21,337 bases of DNA from an uncultured Campylobacter sp. (GTDB taxonomy: Bacteria > Campylobacterota > Campylobacteria > Campylobacterales > Campylobacteraceae). Below are positions 7,573-15,526 of this stretch, piece by piece; position 1 is the stretch's first letter; every line of letters begins with the position of its first letter. The translations under genes were made by a program, and so were the position numbers. Under the pieces are notes generated by a model. It worked only from the letters and a program-made list of their open reading frames with translations. It was not told the DNA's origin and made no database searches. The stretch spans positions 1 to 21,337 of the forward strand of contig CALCKS010000073.1 of the NCBI GenBank assembly GCA_937965895.1. Direction: 5' to 3'.

Positions 7573-7794
7573 TTGCCTGAACTAGGGGATAAATTTATGC
7601 AGCTTTTTGAGATTTTGGATGCCCAGCTTCACGAGCACGGCTGCGATCACAGCCTAAAACTCACCGAGCAAATCCTTGTAAATTTGGGCGTAAAAGACGT
7701 TTTGAGCGTGCTCGCATGGCTTGAAGAGCAGGGCGGATACTGCGACTGCGAAGTGATGTTGAACGTTGAGCAGAAATTTGAGTATTTGGATTAA
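7573..7794 (+). CDS. Small DUF2695-type protein, probably frameshifted near its start
   Basis: The readable 73 residues end in CDHSLKLTEQIL and WLEEQGGYCDCEVMLNVE, the conserved Cys/His-containing core I associate with DUF2695, a small family of unknown function. The start is doubtful. The frame opens at TTG 7573 but remains open and protein-like back to about 7495 without a start codon. In another frame a TTG at 7491 behind AAAGG reads NAKSAEK; removing one A from the A6 run at 7510-7515 would join the two into one protein of about 100 residues. ATG 7597, behind AGGGG, would give the core domain alone. So this may be a frameshifted gene, a sequencing error, or a shortened gene. It stands alone between two hairpins. 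Confidence 0.7.
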   Translation: MPELGDKFMQLFEILDAQLHEHGCDHSLKLTEQILVNLGVKDVLSVLAWLEEQGGYCDCEVMLNVEQKFEYLD

Positions 7795-7846
7795 AGTCTA
7801 TAAATTTTATTCTCTTGCAAAATGCCAAAAACTAGTATTTAAAAAA

Positions 7847-8141
7847 CTACTTTTTGCTGTTTTTACCACAAATATCCTCTTTAAAATCAGTTAAATCTCC
7901 TGCGTTGTCTTTCATAGTCCAGTGGTTTTCTATCCGAACGATCGCGCGCAGCTTCATGTAAAATTTGCAAAATTTTCTGCATTCTCCGGCGTTGTTTTTG
8001 CATTCATGTCGCCATATATAAAGCTGTTATCTACGGCCAATGCCGTTTTTCAAATTTTATTTTCGCCGCTTTGATTTTCTCAAATAATTTTTTGGTGCAA
8101 ATTTTTACTAAGGTTTTTATCGGCACAGCTTTTAATCTTGC
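7847..8141 (-). pseudogene. Decayed or frameshifted small gene of unknown function
   Basis: On the minus strand three overlapping stop-to-stop frames follow each other and all read like protein: 8141-8031 (…KICTKKLFEKIKAAKIKFEK), 8049-7954 (TALAVDNSFIYGDM…ENFANF) and 8028-7847 (YMKLRAIVRIENHWT…GDLTDFKEDICGKNSKK). Adding one base to the five-T run at 8046-8050 and one to the AAAA run on the plus strand just before 7968 would join them into a single chain of about 95 residues. I recognise no family and see no start. The last piece could be translated on its own from an ATG at 7957 (36 residues). The frame joins are inference. Confidence 0.4.
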
Positions 8142-8270
8142 CTAGGCGGCTTAAATTTTAACGCGAGAAAATTTGAGATGAAAGGGAGAGTCAAATTTAG
8201 CAGAAGTGAAAAATTCCAAATTTGACGCCGCAAAACCAGCTCGCCGCGTCAAATTTGAGTCAAAATTTAA
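8142..8270. other. Non-coding spacer 3' of aspB
   Basis: No gene seen. It contains several AAATTT words and the aspB-proximal hairpin listed separately. Confidence 0.4.
8217..8257 (-). terminator. Hairpin after aspB, end of the long minus-strand cluster
   Basis: CAAATTTGACGC (8217-8228) and GCGTCAAATTTG (8246-8257) make a perfect 12-bp stem with a 17-base loop, 14 bases past the aspB stop. In the minus direction the stem is followed by GGAATTTTT, a partial T tract. This is the expected 3' end of the murA-to-aspB run. Confidence 0.6.
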
Positions 8271-9440
8271 TTATCTTTTATAACTTTTTACGAATTCGCC
8301 GATCCTTTCGATACCTTTTTTGATACTTTCTAAATCGGTCGCAAAAGACAGCCTAAAGTATCCGTCCATACCAAATCCCACGCCCGGCACCACGGCAACC
8401 TTCGCCTTTTCTAGCAGCTCTTTGCAAAATTTCATGCTATCTGGCTCGACCTCGGAGCAGTTTATAAAAAGATAAAACGCGCCATCTGGCTTAAGCACGC
8501 TAAGTCCCGGTATAGCGTTTATCATCTCAACGCCTAGATCGCGGCGCTTTTTAAACTCGCCCTTCATATACGCGATATCCTCGTCGGCTTTGCCGAGTAG
8601 CGCAGGGATGGCGCCGGCTTGCGTTAGGGAGTTTATGTTGCTCGTGCTTTGGCTTTGTAGCTTGTTTACCGCGGCGTTTAGCTCTTTAAACGGGCTAGCC
8701 ATGTAGCCAAATCTCCAACCCGGCATCGCGCCGCACTTGCTTAGGCCGTTTATCGTGATCGTGCGGTTAAACATATCCTCGCTCACCGCCGCAGTCGCGA
8801 CGAATTCGCCCTCGTAGTTTAGCTTTTCGTACATTTCGTCGCTAGCTACGATGATTTTCGTGCTTTTTAACACTTCGCCTAGCGCCTCTAGCTCTTTGCG
8901 GCTATATATCGCGCCCGTCGGGTTGCAAGGGCTGTTTAATACTAAAATTTTAGTTCTAGGAGTGATCGCCGCTTTTAGCTGCTCGGGAGTGATTTTAAAG
9001 CCGGTCTTTTCGCTAGTTTCGATAAAAACGGGATTACCGCCGCTAAATTTGACCATCTCCGGGTAGCTCACCCAGTACGGGCTTGGTACGATGACCTCGT
9101 CGCCCTCGTCGATTAGCGCCTGAAATACGTTAAAAAGCGAGTGCTTGGCGCCGACGTTGGTTATGATTTGATTTGGCGCGTAGTCTAGGCCGTTGTCGCG
9201 CTTTAGCTTTGCGGCGACCGCCTCTCTCACCTCGGGCGTACCCGCTACGGCGGTGTATTTGCCGCAGCCCCTATCTAGAGCGGATTTTACCTCGTTTTTG
9301 ATGATCTCGGGCGTGTCAAAGTCCGGTTCGCCCGCGCCAAAACTGATCACGTCCTCGCCGCGGGCTTTCATCTCTTTTGCCTTGGTGCTGATTTCGATGG
9401 TTAGGCTCTCGCCTAGCACCTGAACTCTTTTTGATAGCAT
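8271..9440 (-). CDS. aspB: Aspartate aminotransferase (class I/II, AspB-like)
   Basis: PLP enzyme moving the amino group between aspartate and 2-oxoglutarate. The 389 residues follow the fold-type I pattern: SFGAGEPDFDTP at the N-terminus, SPCNPTGAIYS with the cofactor Asn173, ASDEMYEKL with Asp201, the PLP lysine Lys235 in GLSKCGAMPGWRFGYM, and a C-terminal FRLSFA with the carboxylate-binding Arg. It belongs to the prokaryotic AspB group, some of whose members also act on prephenate or other substrates, so exact specificity is not settled by sequence. AGGAG sits five bases before the ATG. It is the last gene of the minus cluster, 20 bases after speA; in C. jejuni, as I recall, cysE lies between them and is absent here. 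Confidence 0.94.
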   Translation of the reverse strand: MLSKRVQVLGESLTIEISTKAKEMKARGEDVISFGAGEPDFDTPEIIKNEVKSALDRGCGKYTAVAGTPEVREAVAAKLKRDNGLDYAPNQIITNVGAKHSLFNVFQALIDEGDEVIVPSPYWVSYPEMVKFSGGNPVFIETSEKTGFKITPEQLKAAITPRTKILVLNSPCNPTGAIYSRKELEALGEVLKSTKIIVASDEMYEKLNYEGEFVATAAVSEDMFNRTITINGLSKCGAMPGWRFGYMASPFKELNAAVNKLQSQSTSNINSLTQAGAIPALLGKADEDIAYMKGEFKKRRDLGVEMINAIPGLSVLKPDGAFYLFINCSEVEPDSMKFCKELLEKAKVAVVPGVGFGMDGYFRLSFATDLESIKKGIERIGEFVKSYKR

Positions 9441-9460
9441 TTTTACTCCTTTTTGTAAAT

Positions 9461-11296
9461 TTAAGATATAGTTTTTAGATAGCCGTTATCGTTTAAAAAC
9501 AGATACATTTCGCCTAAAATTTGCTTGCGCTGCGAGTCGGTTACGAGCTTTGACTTTTCGATACGCTCGTTTAGGATGTCCTGGATCTCGTAGATGTCGT
9601 AGTCCAGATCCTCCATGATATCAAGGATGGATTGGCTTTCTAGTAGGTGCGACACTTTAAATCCCTCTGCGTCTATCTCGATGGTCGCTTCGGTCGGGTG
9701 GGTAAAGAGGTTGTGCTTCATACCCAGCACTTCCTGATACGCTCCGACTAGGAAAAATCCTAAAAAGTACTCCTCTTTTTCCACGTCCACGTCGTGTAAA
9801 AACAAAGGATTTTCCTCGTCATCAAAGCCTATCTCGCCGTCGCTATCGCAGGTGATATCCCACAGCGATGCCGAGCGAGTAGGGCGCACGTCTAGGCGGT
9901 CAAGCGGCATGATAGGGAAATTTTGCTTTAAACCCCAAAAATCAGGCAACGACTGAAAGAGCGAGAAGTTTACGAGATAGCGTTCCTGCGCCTCCTCTTG
10001 CAGCTTTAAAAGCTCGGCGTTGTGCTGCTTGGTACCGAGGATTTTAGCCGCTTTTTTGATGATTAGGTGGGTTAAAATTTCAGCATTCGAGCGGTCTTGC
10101 AGATCGACGTAGCCCAGGTCAAACAGCGTCAGGATACTCTCCATATGATCGATGCTATCGTGCAGATACTCTATCGCATTTGACGGCTTTATCGTGCTTA
10201 GCAGGTCGTTTAGCTCGGTGATTAGCTGAGGGTTTTTCTTTTTTAGCACAAGCTTTTCCTCGGTGTAGTCCTGGCTAAAGAGCTCCAAAACGGGCGCGAC
10301 CAGTACGGCGTGCGAAGCCGATACGAAGCGGCCGCTCTCGATAAAGATATCAGGCTCTACCTCGTTTCGCTGCGTCGCCATCGTCTTTAGCAGATAGACC
10401 ACGTCGTTGGCGTACTCGCTAAGCGTATAGTTTCGGCTCGAGTTTTCCTTAAACTGCGAGTACTCTATGGCTAGGCCGCCGCCTAAATTTATGGCTTTTA
10501 GGTTTTTCGCGCCCATTTTTCGCAGCTCGGCGTAGATGTTTCCTGCTTCGATTAGCGCCTTTTTTAGCGGGTGGATTTCGGTGATTTGCGAACCGATGTG
10601 AAAGTGGATCATATTAAAGCGGTCGAGCAAATTTGCCTCTTTTAGCAAATTTACCGCTTCGATTAGCTCGGTCGCCGTTAGGCCAAATTTGGAGTTTATG
10701 CCGCCGCTTTTAGCCCAGATACCAGATCCGCTGCTATGCAGCCTGATACGCAGACCGATGTTTGGCTTTGGCGCAAAACGCTCTTTTGCGATGGCGATGA
10801 TAGCCTCAAGCTCGTTTAGTCCCTCGATCGTTAGCGTGATGTTGTGCCCCATTTCAGCCGCGATAAAGCCGATGTTTATCATCTCTTTATCCTTAAAGCC
10901 GTTTACTGTGATCGGCGCGCCTTCGTTATTATACGCCATCACTAGCAGTAGCTCGGCCTTTGAGCCGGCCTCCAGCCCGTATCCGTACTTTTGGCCGTGA
11001 CGGACTAGGTTTTTTACAAAACCCGGGTATTGATTTACTTTTAGCGGATAGACGGCGTTAAAGCTACCTTTGTAGCCAAATTCGTTTTTCGCGCTCTCAA
11101 AGCTTTTGTAAATTTGCGAAATTTGCTTGTGTATGAGGTGAGGGAAGCGCAGCAACAGCGGGCCTCGGTAGCCTTCGCTCCTGATGCTTTTTACGATATC
11201 GATGATGGCGGGTTTTGAGCCGGTATTGACGCAAATTTTACCGTTTTCGACGATAAAGTTATTATTTCCCCATAAATTTAAACCGTAATCATACAT
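9461..11296 (-). CDS. speA: Biosynthetic arginine decarboxylase
   Basis: Decarboxylates arginine to agmatine, the entry to putrescine and spermidine synthesis. The product, about 611 residues, shows the alanine-racemase-like barrel with the PLP lysine in AVYPLKVNQYP (Lys86), GLEAGSKAELL, HFHIGSQI, INLGGGLAIEYS, and the C-terminal domain with the substrate/PLP-linked Cys in DITCDSDGEIG. The start MYDYGLNLWG is chosen because AAGGA lies six bases upstream and the longer open frame (to 11359) lies inside hisS. Start and hisS stop overlap by eight bases. Confidence 0.96.
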   Translation of the reverse strand: MYDYGLNLWGNNNFIVENGKICVNTGSKPAIIDIVKSIRSEGYRGPLLLRFPHLIHKQISQIYKSFESAKNEFGYKGSFNAVYPLKVNQYPGFVKNLVRHGQKYGYGLEAGSKAELLLVMAYNNEGAPITVNGFKDKEMINIGFIAAEMGHNITLTIEGLNELEAIIAIAKERFAPKPNIGLRIRLHSSGSGIWAKSGGINSKFGLTATELIEAVNLLKEANLLDRFNMIHFHIGSQITEIHPLKKALIEAGNIYAELRKMGAKNLKAINLGGGLAIEYSQFKENSSRNYTLSEYANDVVYLLKTMATQRNEVEPDIFIESGRFVSASHAVLVAPVLELFSQDYTEEKLVLKKKNPQLITELNDLLSTIKPSNAIEYLHDSIDHMESILTLFDLGYVDLQDRSNAEILTHLIIKKAAKILGTKQHNAELLKLQEEAQERYLVNFSLFQSLPDFWGLKQNFPIMPLDRLDVRPTRSASLWDITCDSDGEIGFDDEENPLFLHDVDVEKEEYFLGFFLVGAYQEVLGMKHNLFTHPTEATIEIDAEGFKVSHLLESQSILDIMEDLDYDIYEIQDILNERIEKSKLVTDSQRKQILGEMYLFLNDNGYLKTIS

Positions 11297-12536
11297 TAAA
11301 AATCCTTTTAAGCTCACTCTCCAGATCTGCCAAATCAAGCATTTTTTCAGCCTTTTCACTCAGATCTTTTAGCCAAATTTTGCCCGATTTTAGCTCGTCC
11401 TCGCCGACGCAAAGGCAAATCCTAGCGTTTGCGTTATCTGCGGCATTTAGGTGCTTTTGTAGTTTTTTGGGCTCGTAGCTCACGATGACTGGGAGACTTT
11501 TTCTTAAATTTATCGCTATTTTGTAGACCGCGTCCACGCCATCGGCGTCCATAGCGCCGATATATACGCCGCTTCTTGCGCTCTGGCTCTCGCGGCCGCC
11601 TAGGATTTCCATTATGCGCTCGATACCCATCGCAAAGCCAACGCCGTAGCTAGCCTTGCCGCCTAGGTACTCGACCAGTCTGTCGTAGCGTCCGCCGCCC
11701 GCGACCGCGCTTTGTGCGCCGATCTCGTTTGAAACGAACTCAAACGCCGTTTTGCAGTAATAATCAAGCCCGCGCACAAGCTTTGGATCTATCTCAAACT
11801 CCACGCCGTTGCCGCTTAAAATCTCTTGCAGCTTTTTAAACTCGCCTGCGCATTCGTCGTTTAGGCTACCGATTATCAGTGGTGCGTTTACGTAGATTTT
11901 TTGGCAGCTTTCTACCTTGCAGTCTAGCACGCGAATAGGATTTGTTAGCTTTCTGCGCTTACAGTCCTCGCAAATTTGACCTTCGTGCGCATCTAAAAAT
12001 TTAACTAGCTTTTCGCGGTATGCGCCCATGCTGGCAGCGTCTCCGAGCGAATTTATAAGTAGCTTAGTTTTTATACCCAGGCGAGAGAAAATCTCGTTTA
12101 TCATCAAAATAACGCTCGCATCCTCATAAACGCTAGGTTCATTGAAGCACTCGCAGCCAAACTGATGAAACTCGCGCAAACGCCCTTTTTGCGGACGCTC
12201 ATAGCGAAACATCGAACCGTGATAAAAGTACCGTCTCACGCCGCCCGCGCGGTCAAATTTAGCCTCGATAAAGGCGCGCACGACGCCGGCCGTACCCTCA
12301 GGGCGCAGACAAACGTCGTTTCCGCCCTTGTCCTCAAACTGATACATCTCCTTGCCCACGATGTCGCTGCTCTCCCCGACGCTACGGCGAAAAAGCGCCG
12401 TCTGCTCCAGGTGCGGAGCTAACACGAACTCGTATCCGTAGTTTTTCGCGACCTCTTCGCAGATCTTGATTATCCTCTCGTAAAGTCCCGACTGTGGCGG
12501 CAAAACGTCCTTCATCCCCCTTAATGCGCTAATCAT
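11289..12536 (-). CDS. hisS: Histidyl-tRNA synthetase
   Basis: Class II aminoacyl-tRNA synthetase charging tRNA-His. Its 415 residues contain motif 1 near the N-terminus (RGMKDVLPPQS), motif 2 GSMFRYERPQKGRLREFHQFG, the histidine-specific VRGLDYYCKTAFEF and AVAGGGRYDRLVEYLGG, motif 3 GFAMGIERI, and a C-terminal anticodon-binding domain. A CxxC-like cluster (CEDCKRR) with further Cys residues lies in the insertion domain around residues 194-210. The ATG overlaps the tmk stop by eight bases and the stop overlaps the speA start, so hisS is translationally coupled on both sides. Confidence 0.97.
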   Translation of the reverse strand: MISALRGMKDVLPPQSGLYERIIKICEEVAKNYGYEFVLAPHLEQTALFRRSVGESSDIVGKEMYQFEDKGGNDVCLRPEGTAGVVRAFIEAKFDRAGGVRRYFYHGSMFRYERPQKGRLREFHQFGCECFNEPSVYEDASVILMINEIFSRLGIKTKLLINSLGDAASMGAYREKLVKFLDAHEGQICEDCKRRKLTNPIRVLDCKVESCQKIYVNAPLIIGSLNDECAGEFKKLQEILSGNGVEFEIDPKLVRGLDYYCKTAFEFVSNEIGAQSAVAGGGRYDRLVEYLGGKASYGVGFAMGIERIMEILGGRESQSARSGVYIGAMDADGVDAVYKIAINLRKSLPVIVSYEPKKLQKHLNAADNANARICLCVGEDELKSGKIWLKDLSEKAEKMLDLADLESELKRIFNV

Positions 12537-13107
12537 TTATAAACTCCTTTATCAAATTCGTTATTTTTTCTTCGTCCCAGGCGGCGCCTATTGTGACGTA
12601 GCAGACGTCTAGTTTTTGCAAAATTTCCTCCATCGCGTCCTGCACTCTTAGCAGATAATCAAATCCGCGAGCCTCTATGCCGTCCATCTGCGCGCGCGAG
12701 TTTAGGCGCGATCTTAGCGTGCTTTCGTCCGCTTTAAAAAATACTATTTTTTGCGGAAAATTTCCTTGCAGGGCGAATTTATTTAAGCCCAAAAGCTCCT
12801 CAAAGCTAAAATTTCCGCCCGCCAGCGCGTAAGCCATACCGGAGACAAAGCCTCTGTCGCTCAAAATCATTTTATCTAAGTTCGGTTTTATTATTTTACC
12901 GAAATGCTCGGCTCTATCAGCCAAAAATAGCAAAATTTCGGCCCTTTTATCCAGATCATTTTCTTTTAGTAAAATCTCGCGCAAATTTTCGCCAAGCTTC
13001 GTGCCGCCGGGCTCTTTGGTCACGATCGCTTGCGGGTAAGCCGCCGCCAGCCGCGCTATCTGCGTGCTTTTGCCCGCGCCGTCGATACCTTCAAATAAAA
13101 TATACAA
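12529..13107 (-). CDS. tmk: Thymidylate kinase
   Basis: Phosphorylates dTMP to dTDP, required for dTTP supply. The 192 residues begin with the P-loop FEGIDGAGKST (residues 5-15), followed by TKEPGGTKLGENLREILL, the LFLADRAEH helix, and the SDRGFVSGMAYALAG segment with the DR motif. The lid around RAQMDGIEARG is present. Length is slightly below the usual 205-215. It starts two bases after coaD and overlaps hisS, so it is inside the same transcript. Confidence 0.95.
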   Translation of the reverse strand: MYILFEGIDGAGKSTQIARLAAAYPQAIVTKEPGGTKLGENLREILLKENDLDKRAEILLFLADRAEHFGKIIKPNLDKMILSDRGFVSGMAYALAGGNFSFEELLGLNKFALQGNFPQKIVFFKADESTLRSRLNSRAQMDGIEARGFDYLLRVQDAMEEILQKLDVCYVTIGAAWDEEKITNLIKEFIND

Positions 13108-13109
13108 AT

Positions 13110-13577
13110 TTAGCCTTTCAAAGTTTCTAAAATTTCGCCCGGAACCAGCTTGCTGACGTCGCCGTCGTGACTAAGAACGGAGCGCACGATCGAGCTTGAG
13201 ATAAAGGCGTTTTTGAGGCTCGGCATCAGATAGACGGTCTCAAGTTCCTCCCAAAGCGTGGCGTTTGCGTAGCCGATTTGCAGCTCGTACTCAAAGTCGC
13301 TGACTGCGCGAAGTCCGCGGATCACGACGTTTACGCCGCAATTTTTAGCAAAATCAACGAGCAGGTTATCAAAACCGACGACCTCGACGTTTTTTAGGTC
13401 TGCCGTTGAGATTTTTGCCATCTCTACGCGTCTAGCCAAGCTAAAATATGGCTGCTTGCTCTCGCTTGCCGCAACCGCAACGATAACTTTATCGAAAATT
13501 TTGGCCGCGCGCTTGATGACGTCCAGATGGCCGTTCGTGACGGGATCAAAGGTGCCGGGATAGATACAAGCTTTCAT
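13110..13577 (-). CDS. coaD: Phosphopantetheine adenylyltransferase
   Basis: Transfers AMP to 4'-phosphopantetheine, the fourth step of CoA synthesis. The 155-residue protein is standard: nucleotidyltransferase motif YPGTFDPVTNGHLDVI with the T/HxGH signature (Thr14-His17), VNVVIRGLRAVSDFEYELQ, and the AFISSSIVR ATP motif followed by the short C-terminal helix. The ATG is preceded by AAAGG. A 17-base near-palindrome CCTTTAAATTTTAAAGG lies just upstream at 13586-13602 in the 82-base gap after ubiX, the widest gap in this part of the cluster. Confidence 0.96.
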   Translation of the reverse strand: MKACIYPGTFDPVTNGHLDVIKRAAKIFDKVIVAVAASESKQPYFSLARRVEMAKISTADLKNVEVVGFDNLLVDFAKNCGVNVVIRGLRAVSDFEYELQIGYANATLWEELETVYLMPSLKNAFISSSIVRSVLSHDGDVSKLVPGEILETLKG

Positions 13578-13659
13578 TTTTTGCCTTTAAATTTTAAAGG
13601 ATGATTTTACTATTTTATGCCTAAAACAGGACTTTATCTTGCGAATGGCGCAGCTGTTT

Positions 13660-14589
13660 TTAGCTCCATCTTTTGTAAATTTGATGCTCGAGTCCGAGCA
13701 GATCAAGCCACTTGCCGATGATAAAATTTTCCATATCCTCAAGGCTATTTTGAGCCGAATAATATCCCAAAACCGGCGGCGCAATAACGGCGCCAAGAGC
13801 GGAAAGCTTGGCCGCGTGCTCGAGCGCCAGCGTAGAAAATGGCATCTCTCTAACGCCCAAAACTAGCCTCTTTCGCTCTTTTAGCGCGACTGCGGCGGCG
13901 CGAGTTATCAGCGTGTCGGCAAAGCCCGCGTGGATTTTAGCTAACGTGTTGATAGAGCAGGGCGCAACGATAATAGCATCTATGCCAAACGATCCCGAAC
14001 TCGGAGCCGCGGCGAGATCTGAGTCATCGTGAATAACGGCACATTTTTGCAAATCTTGCCAAATTTGATAAATTTCGTCTTTTTGAGCACGGTTTTTATC
14101 AAATTCGCTTTTGTTTTGAAATTTACGATCGTCAAATTTACAAATTTGCTCGTTTGTGTCGTCAAGAGCGCAGTTATCCAAAGCGTCAAATTTTAAAATA
14201 TTATCGCCCAAATTTTGTGCTTTAACAGCAAATTTACCATTTTCATCTTGCAGCTTGTCTCCGCAATCAAAGTCCAGCTCGCCTTGTGCGGAGCTAAAAT
14301 TTACGCTTTTTTCGTCTTTGTTTCGGCACGCCTGCGAGTCGTTTTCTCTATTTTGCGCCGAAATTTGAAAATTTAGGTCCGCAATGTTTTTGTCGCCGTG
14401 ATTTTCGTCAAATTTAGCCGCCGCGTCGTTTTTATAAAGAATATCCGTCAAATTTAGCTCTTTTTCCAGTACGTTCATCGCGTTTTTGCTCACACACAGA
14501 TGCAACTCGCTTCTTTTTGCTATCTCGCTAGCAAGCTTAAGTCCCAAATTTACGCCGCTTGCGCCGCTAATGCCTAGAAAAATTTTCAT
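13660..14589 (-). CDS. ubiX: Flavin prenyltransferase UbiX with a large internal insertion
   Basis: Makes prenylated FMN, the cofactor of UbiD-type decarboxylases. Residues 1-54 (MKIFLGISGASGVNLGLKLA with the flavin GASG motif, then VSKNA) and about 183-309 (SSGSFGIDAIIVAPCSINTL, THE LITRAAAVALKERKRLVLGVREMP region, and GAVIAPPVLGYYSA) align convincingly to the two halves of a normal UbiX of roughly 187 residues. Between them about 128 residues (DNA 14044-14427) have no counterpart that I know: they are rich in Asn, Asp, Lys, Gln and Phe, low in hydrophobic runs, and probably disordered. The frame stays open throughout. The insertion falls before the SSGSF segment, at a loop, so the Rossmann core and active-site residues are kept and activity is plausible. 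The start overlaps the flgA stop as ATGA. Confidence 0.9.
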   Translation of the reverse strand: MKIFLGISGASGVNLGLKLASEIAKRSELHLCVSKNAMNVLEKELNLTDILYKNDAAAKFDENHGDKNIADLNFQISAQNRENDSQACRNKDEKSVNFSSAQGELDFDCGDKLQDENGKFAVKAQNLGDNILKFDALDNCALDDTNEQICKFDDRKFQNKSEFDKNRAQKDEIYQIWQDLQKCAVIHDDSDLAAAPSSGSFGIDAIIVAPCSINTLAKIHAGFADTLITRAAAVALKERKRLVLGVREMPFSTLALEHAAKLSALGAVIAPPVLGYYSAQNSLEDMENFIIGKWLDLLGLEHQIYKRWS

Positions 14590-15452
14590 CTTATCATCAC
14601 CTGTTTTTTTGAAACGATTTGAGCGTTGAAGACCTTTTTATCGTTGTTTTTGACCTTGATGGTCTCGCCTAGATTGCCGTTTTCTAGTGCCGTGACCTCG
14701 ACGATGATACTGAGCGCCCCATCGCTAAGCACGGCGTTAACGCGCTCGCCTTTTTTGATTAGTGGCAATGGCGTAAACTGCCGCAGCCGTAGCACTTCGC
14801 CGCTTTTTATGTTTTGCTTTGTCGCTAGCCTTGCGTTTGGCGCCTCGCTCATCATATCGGGGCTAAACTCGCCAAGCTCGACCCAGTCTTTTGCAAAGTC
14901 GTCTATACCTAGCATCTGGCGCGTCGCGAGTGGCTTAGTAGCCCGCAAAACAGGCATTTTTGCGCTAATCTCGTATCTAAAAAATACGCTTGGCTGCGAG
15001 CCGTTTGGCGTGATAAAACTAGCTCTAAAGCTACCTTTTGGATTGATTTTATTTACGTAAATTTTGTAAAATTTGTATTCGTGGAAGTTTTTAGGAAGTT
15101 CGTTTTGAGGCTCAATAAGCGGAAATTTTACAAATTGCAACCCCTTAAACTCGCCCGAAACCTCTTGTAAAAAGGCGCGCTGCACGAGAGCTAATGCATC
15201 GCAGTTTTTGACAAATATCGTCTCTCCGCCGCTTTTATCCTCAAGCTCTAGCCCATATTTTTTTAAAATTTCAGCTAAGTCTCGCGAATTTATTTTTGCG
15301 GCTTTGTTCTCGCCTAAATTTAAAATCTCGTCGCTTTTGTCCGTAAAGCCCAAGTCCGCAAGCGTGATTTTGCCGTTTGAAACGCAATACATCGGCCAAA
15401 GCGCTAAATCTGACGAAAATAAAAAAATGGGAAAAAATAGTAAGAAAAAAAT
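14586..15452 (-). CDS. flgA: Flagellar P-ring assembly protein FlgA, start uncertain
   Basis: Periplasmic chaperone for FlgI P-ring assembly. The C-terminal half (about RATKPLATRQMLGIDDF through IKSGEVLRLRQFTPLPLIKKGE and LGETIKVKN) is a clear SAF/FlgA_C domain, and a hydrophobic stretch IFFLLFFPIFLFSS before DLALWP looks like the core of a Sec signal peptide. There is no ATG, GTG or TTG between the tRNA-Gly gene and this stretch. The boundary given assumes the ATT that shares its first base with the last A of the tRNA CCA end. The open frame extends to an ATG at 15566 but then encodes the tRNA itself (NSSGVEHNLAKVGVASSNL), which is a translation artefact. Next ATG inside is at Met of PMYCVSNG, which would lose the signal. 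Confidence 0.85.
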   Translation of the reverse strand: MFFLLFFPIFLFSSDLALWPMYCVSNGKITLADLGFTDKSDEILNLGENKAAKINSRDLAEILKKYGLELEDKSGGETIFVKNCDALALVQRAFLQEVSGEFKGLQFVKFPLIEPQNELPKNFHEYKFYKIYVNKINPKGSFRASFITPNGSQPSVFFRYEISAKMPVLRATKPLATRQMLGIDDFAKDWVELGEFSPDMMSEAPNARLATKQNIKSGEVLRLRQFTPLPLIKKGERVNAVLSDGALSIIVEVTALENGNLGETIKVKNNDKKVFNAQIVSKKQVMIR

Positions 15453-15526
15453 GGAGCGGGAAACGAGATTCGAACTCGCGACCCCAACCTTGGCAAGGTT
15501 GTGCTCTACCCCTGAGCTATTCCCGC
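15452..15526 (-). tRNA. tRNA-Gly (anticodon GCC)
   Basis: The minus strand folds as a full cloverleaf: acceptor GCGGGAA paired with TTCCCGC, D arm TAGCTCAGGGGTAGAGC, anticodon arm CAACCTTGCCAAGGTTG with GCC in the loop, T arm with GTTCGAATC, discriminator T and an encoded CCA end (15452-15454). Length is 75 bases. It lies between moeA and flgA in the same direction, with flgA beginning immediately at its 3' end. Confidence 0.97.

Noticed and set aside
11297..11359. Extension of speA upstream of MYDYG
   Set aside because: It is inside hisS in another frame, while AAGGA sits right before the MYDYG start.
14044..14427. UbiX being two separate genes or a frameshifted one
   Set aside because: The frame is open from end to end, and both halves are needed for one Rossmann-like enzyme.
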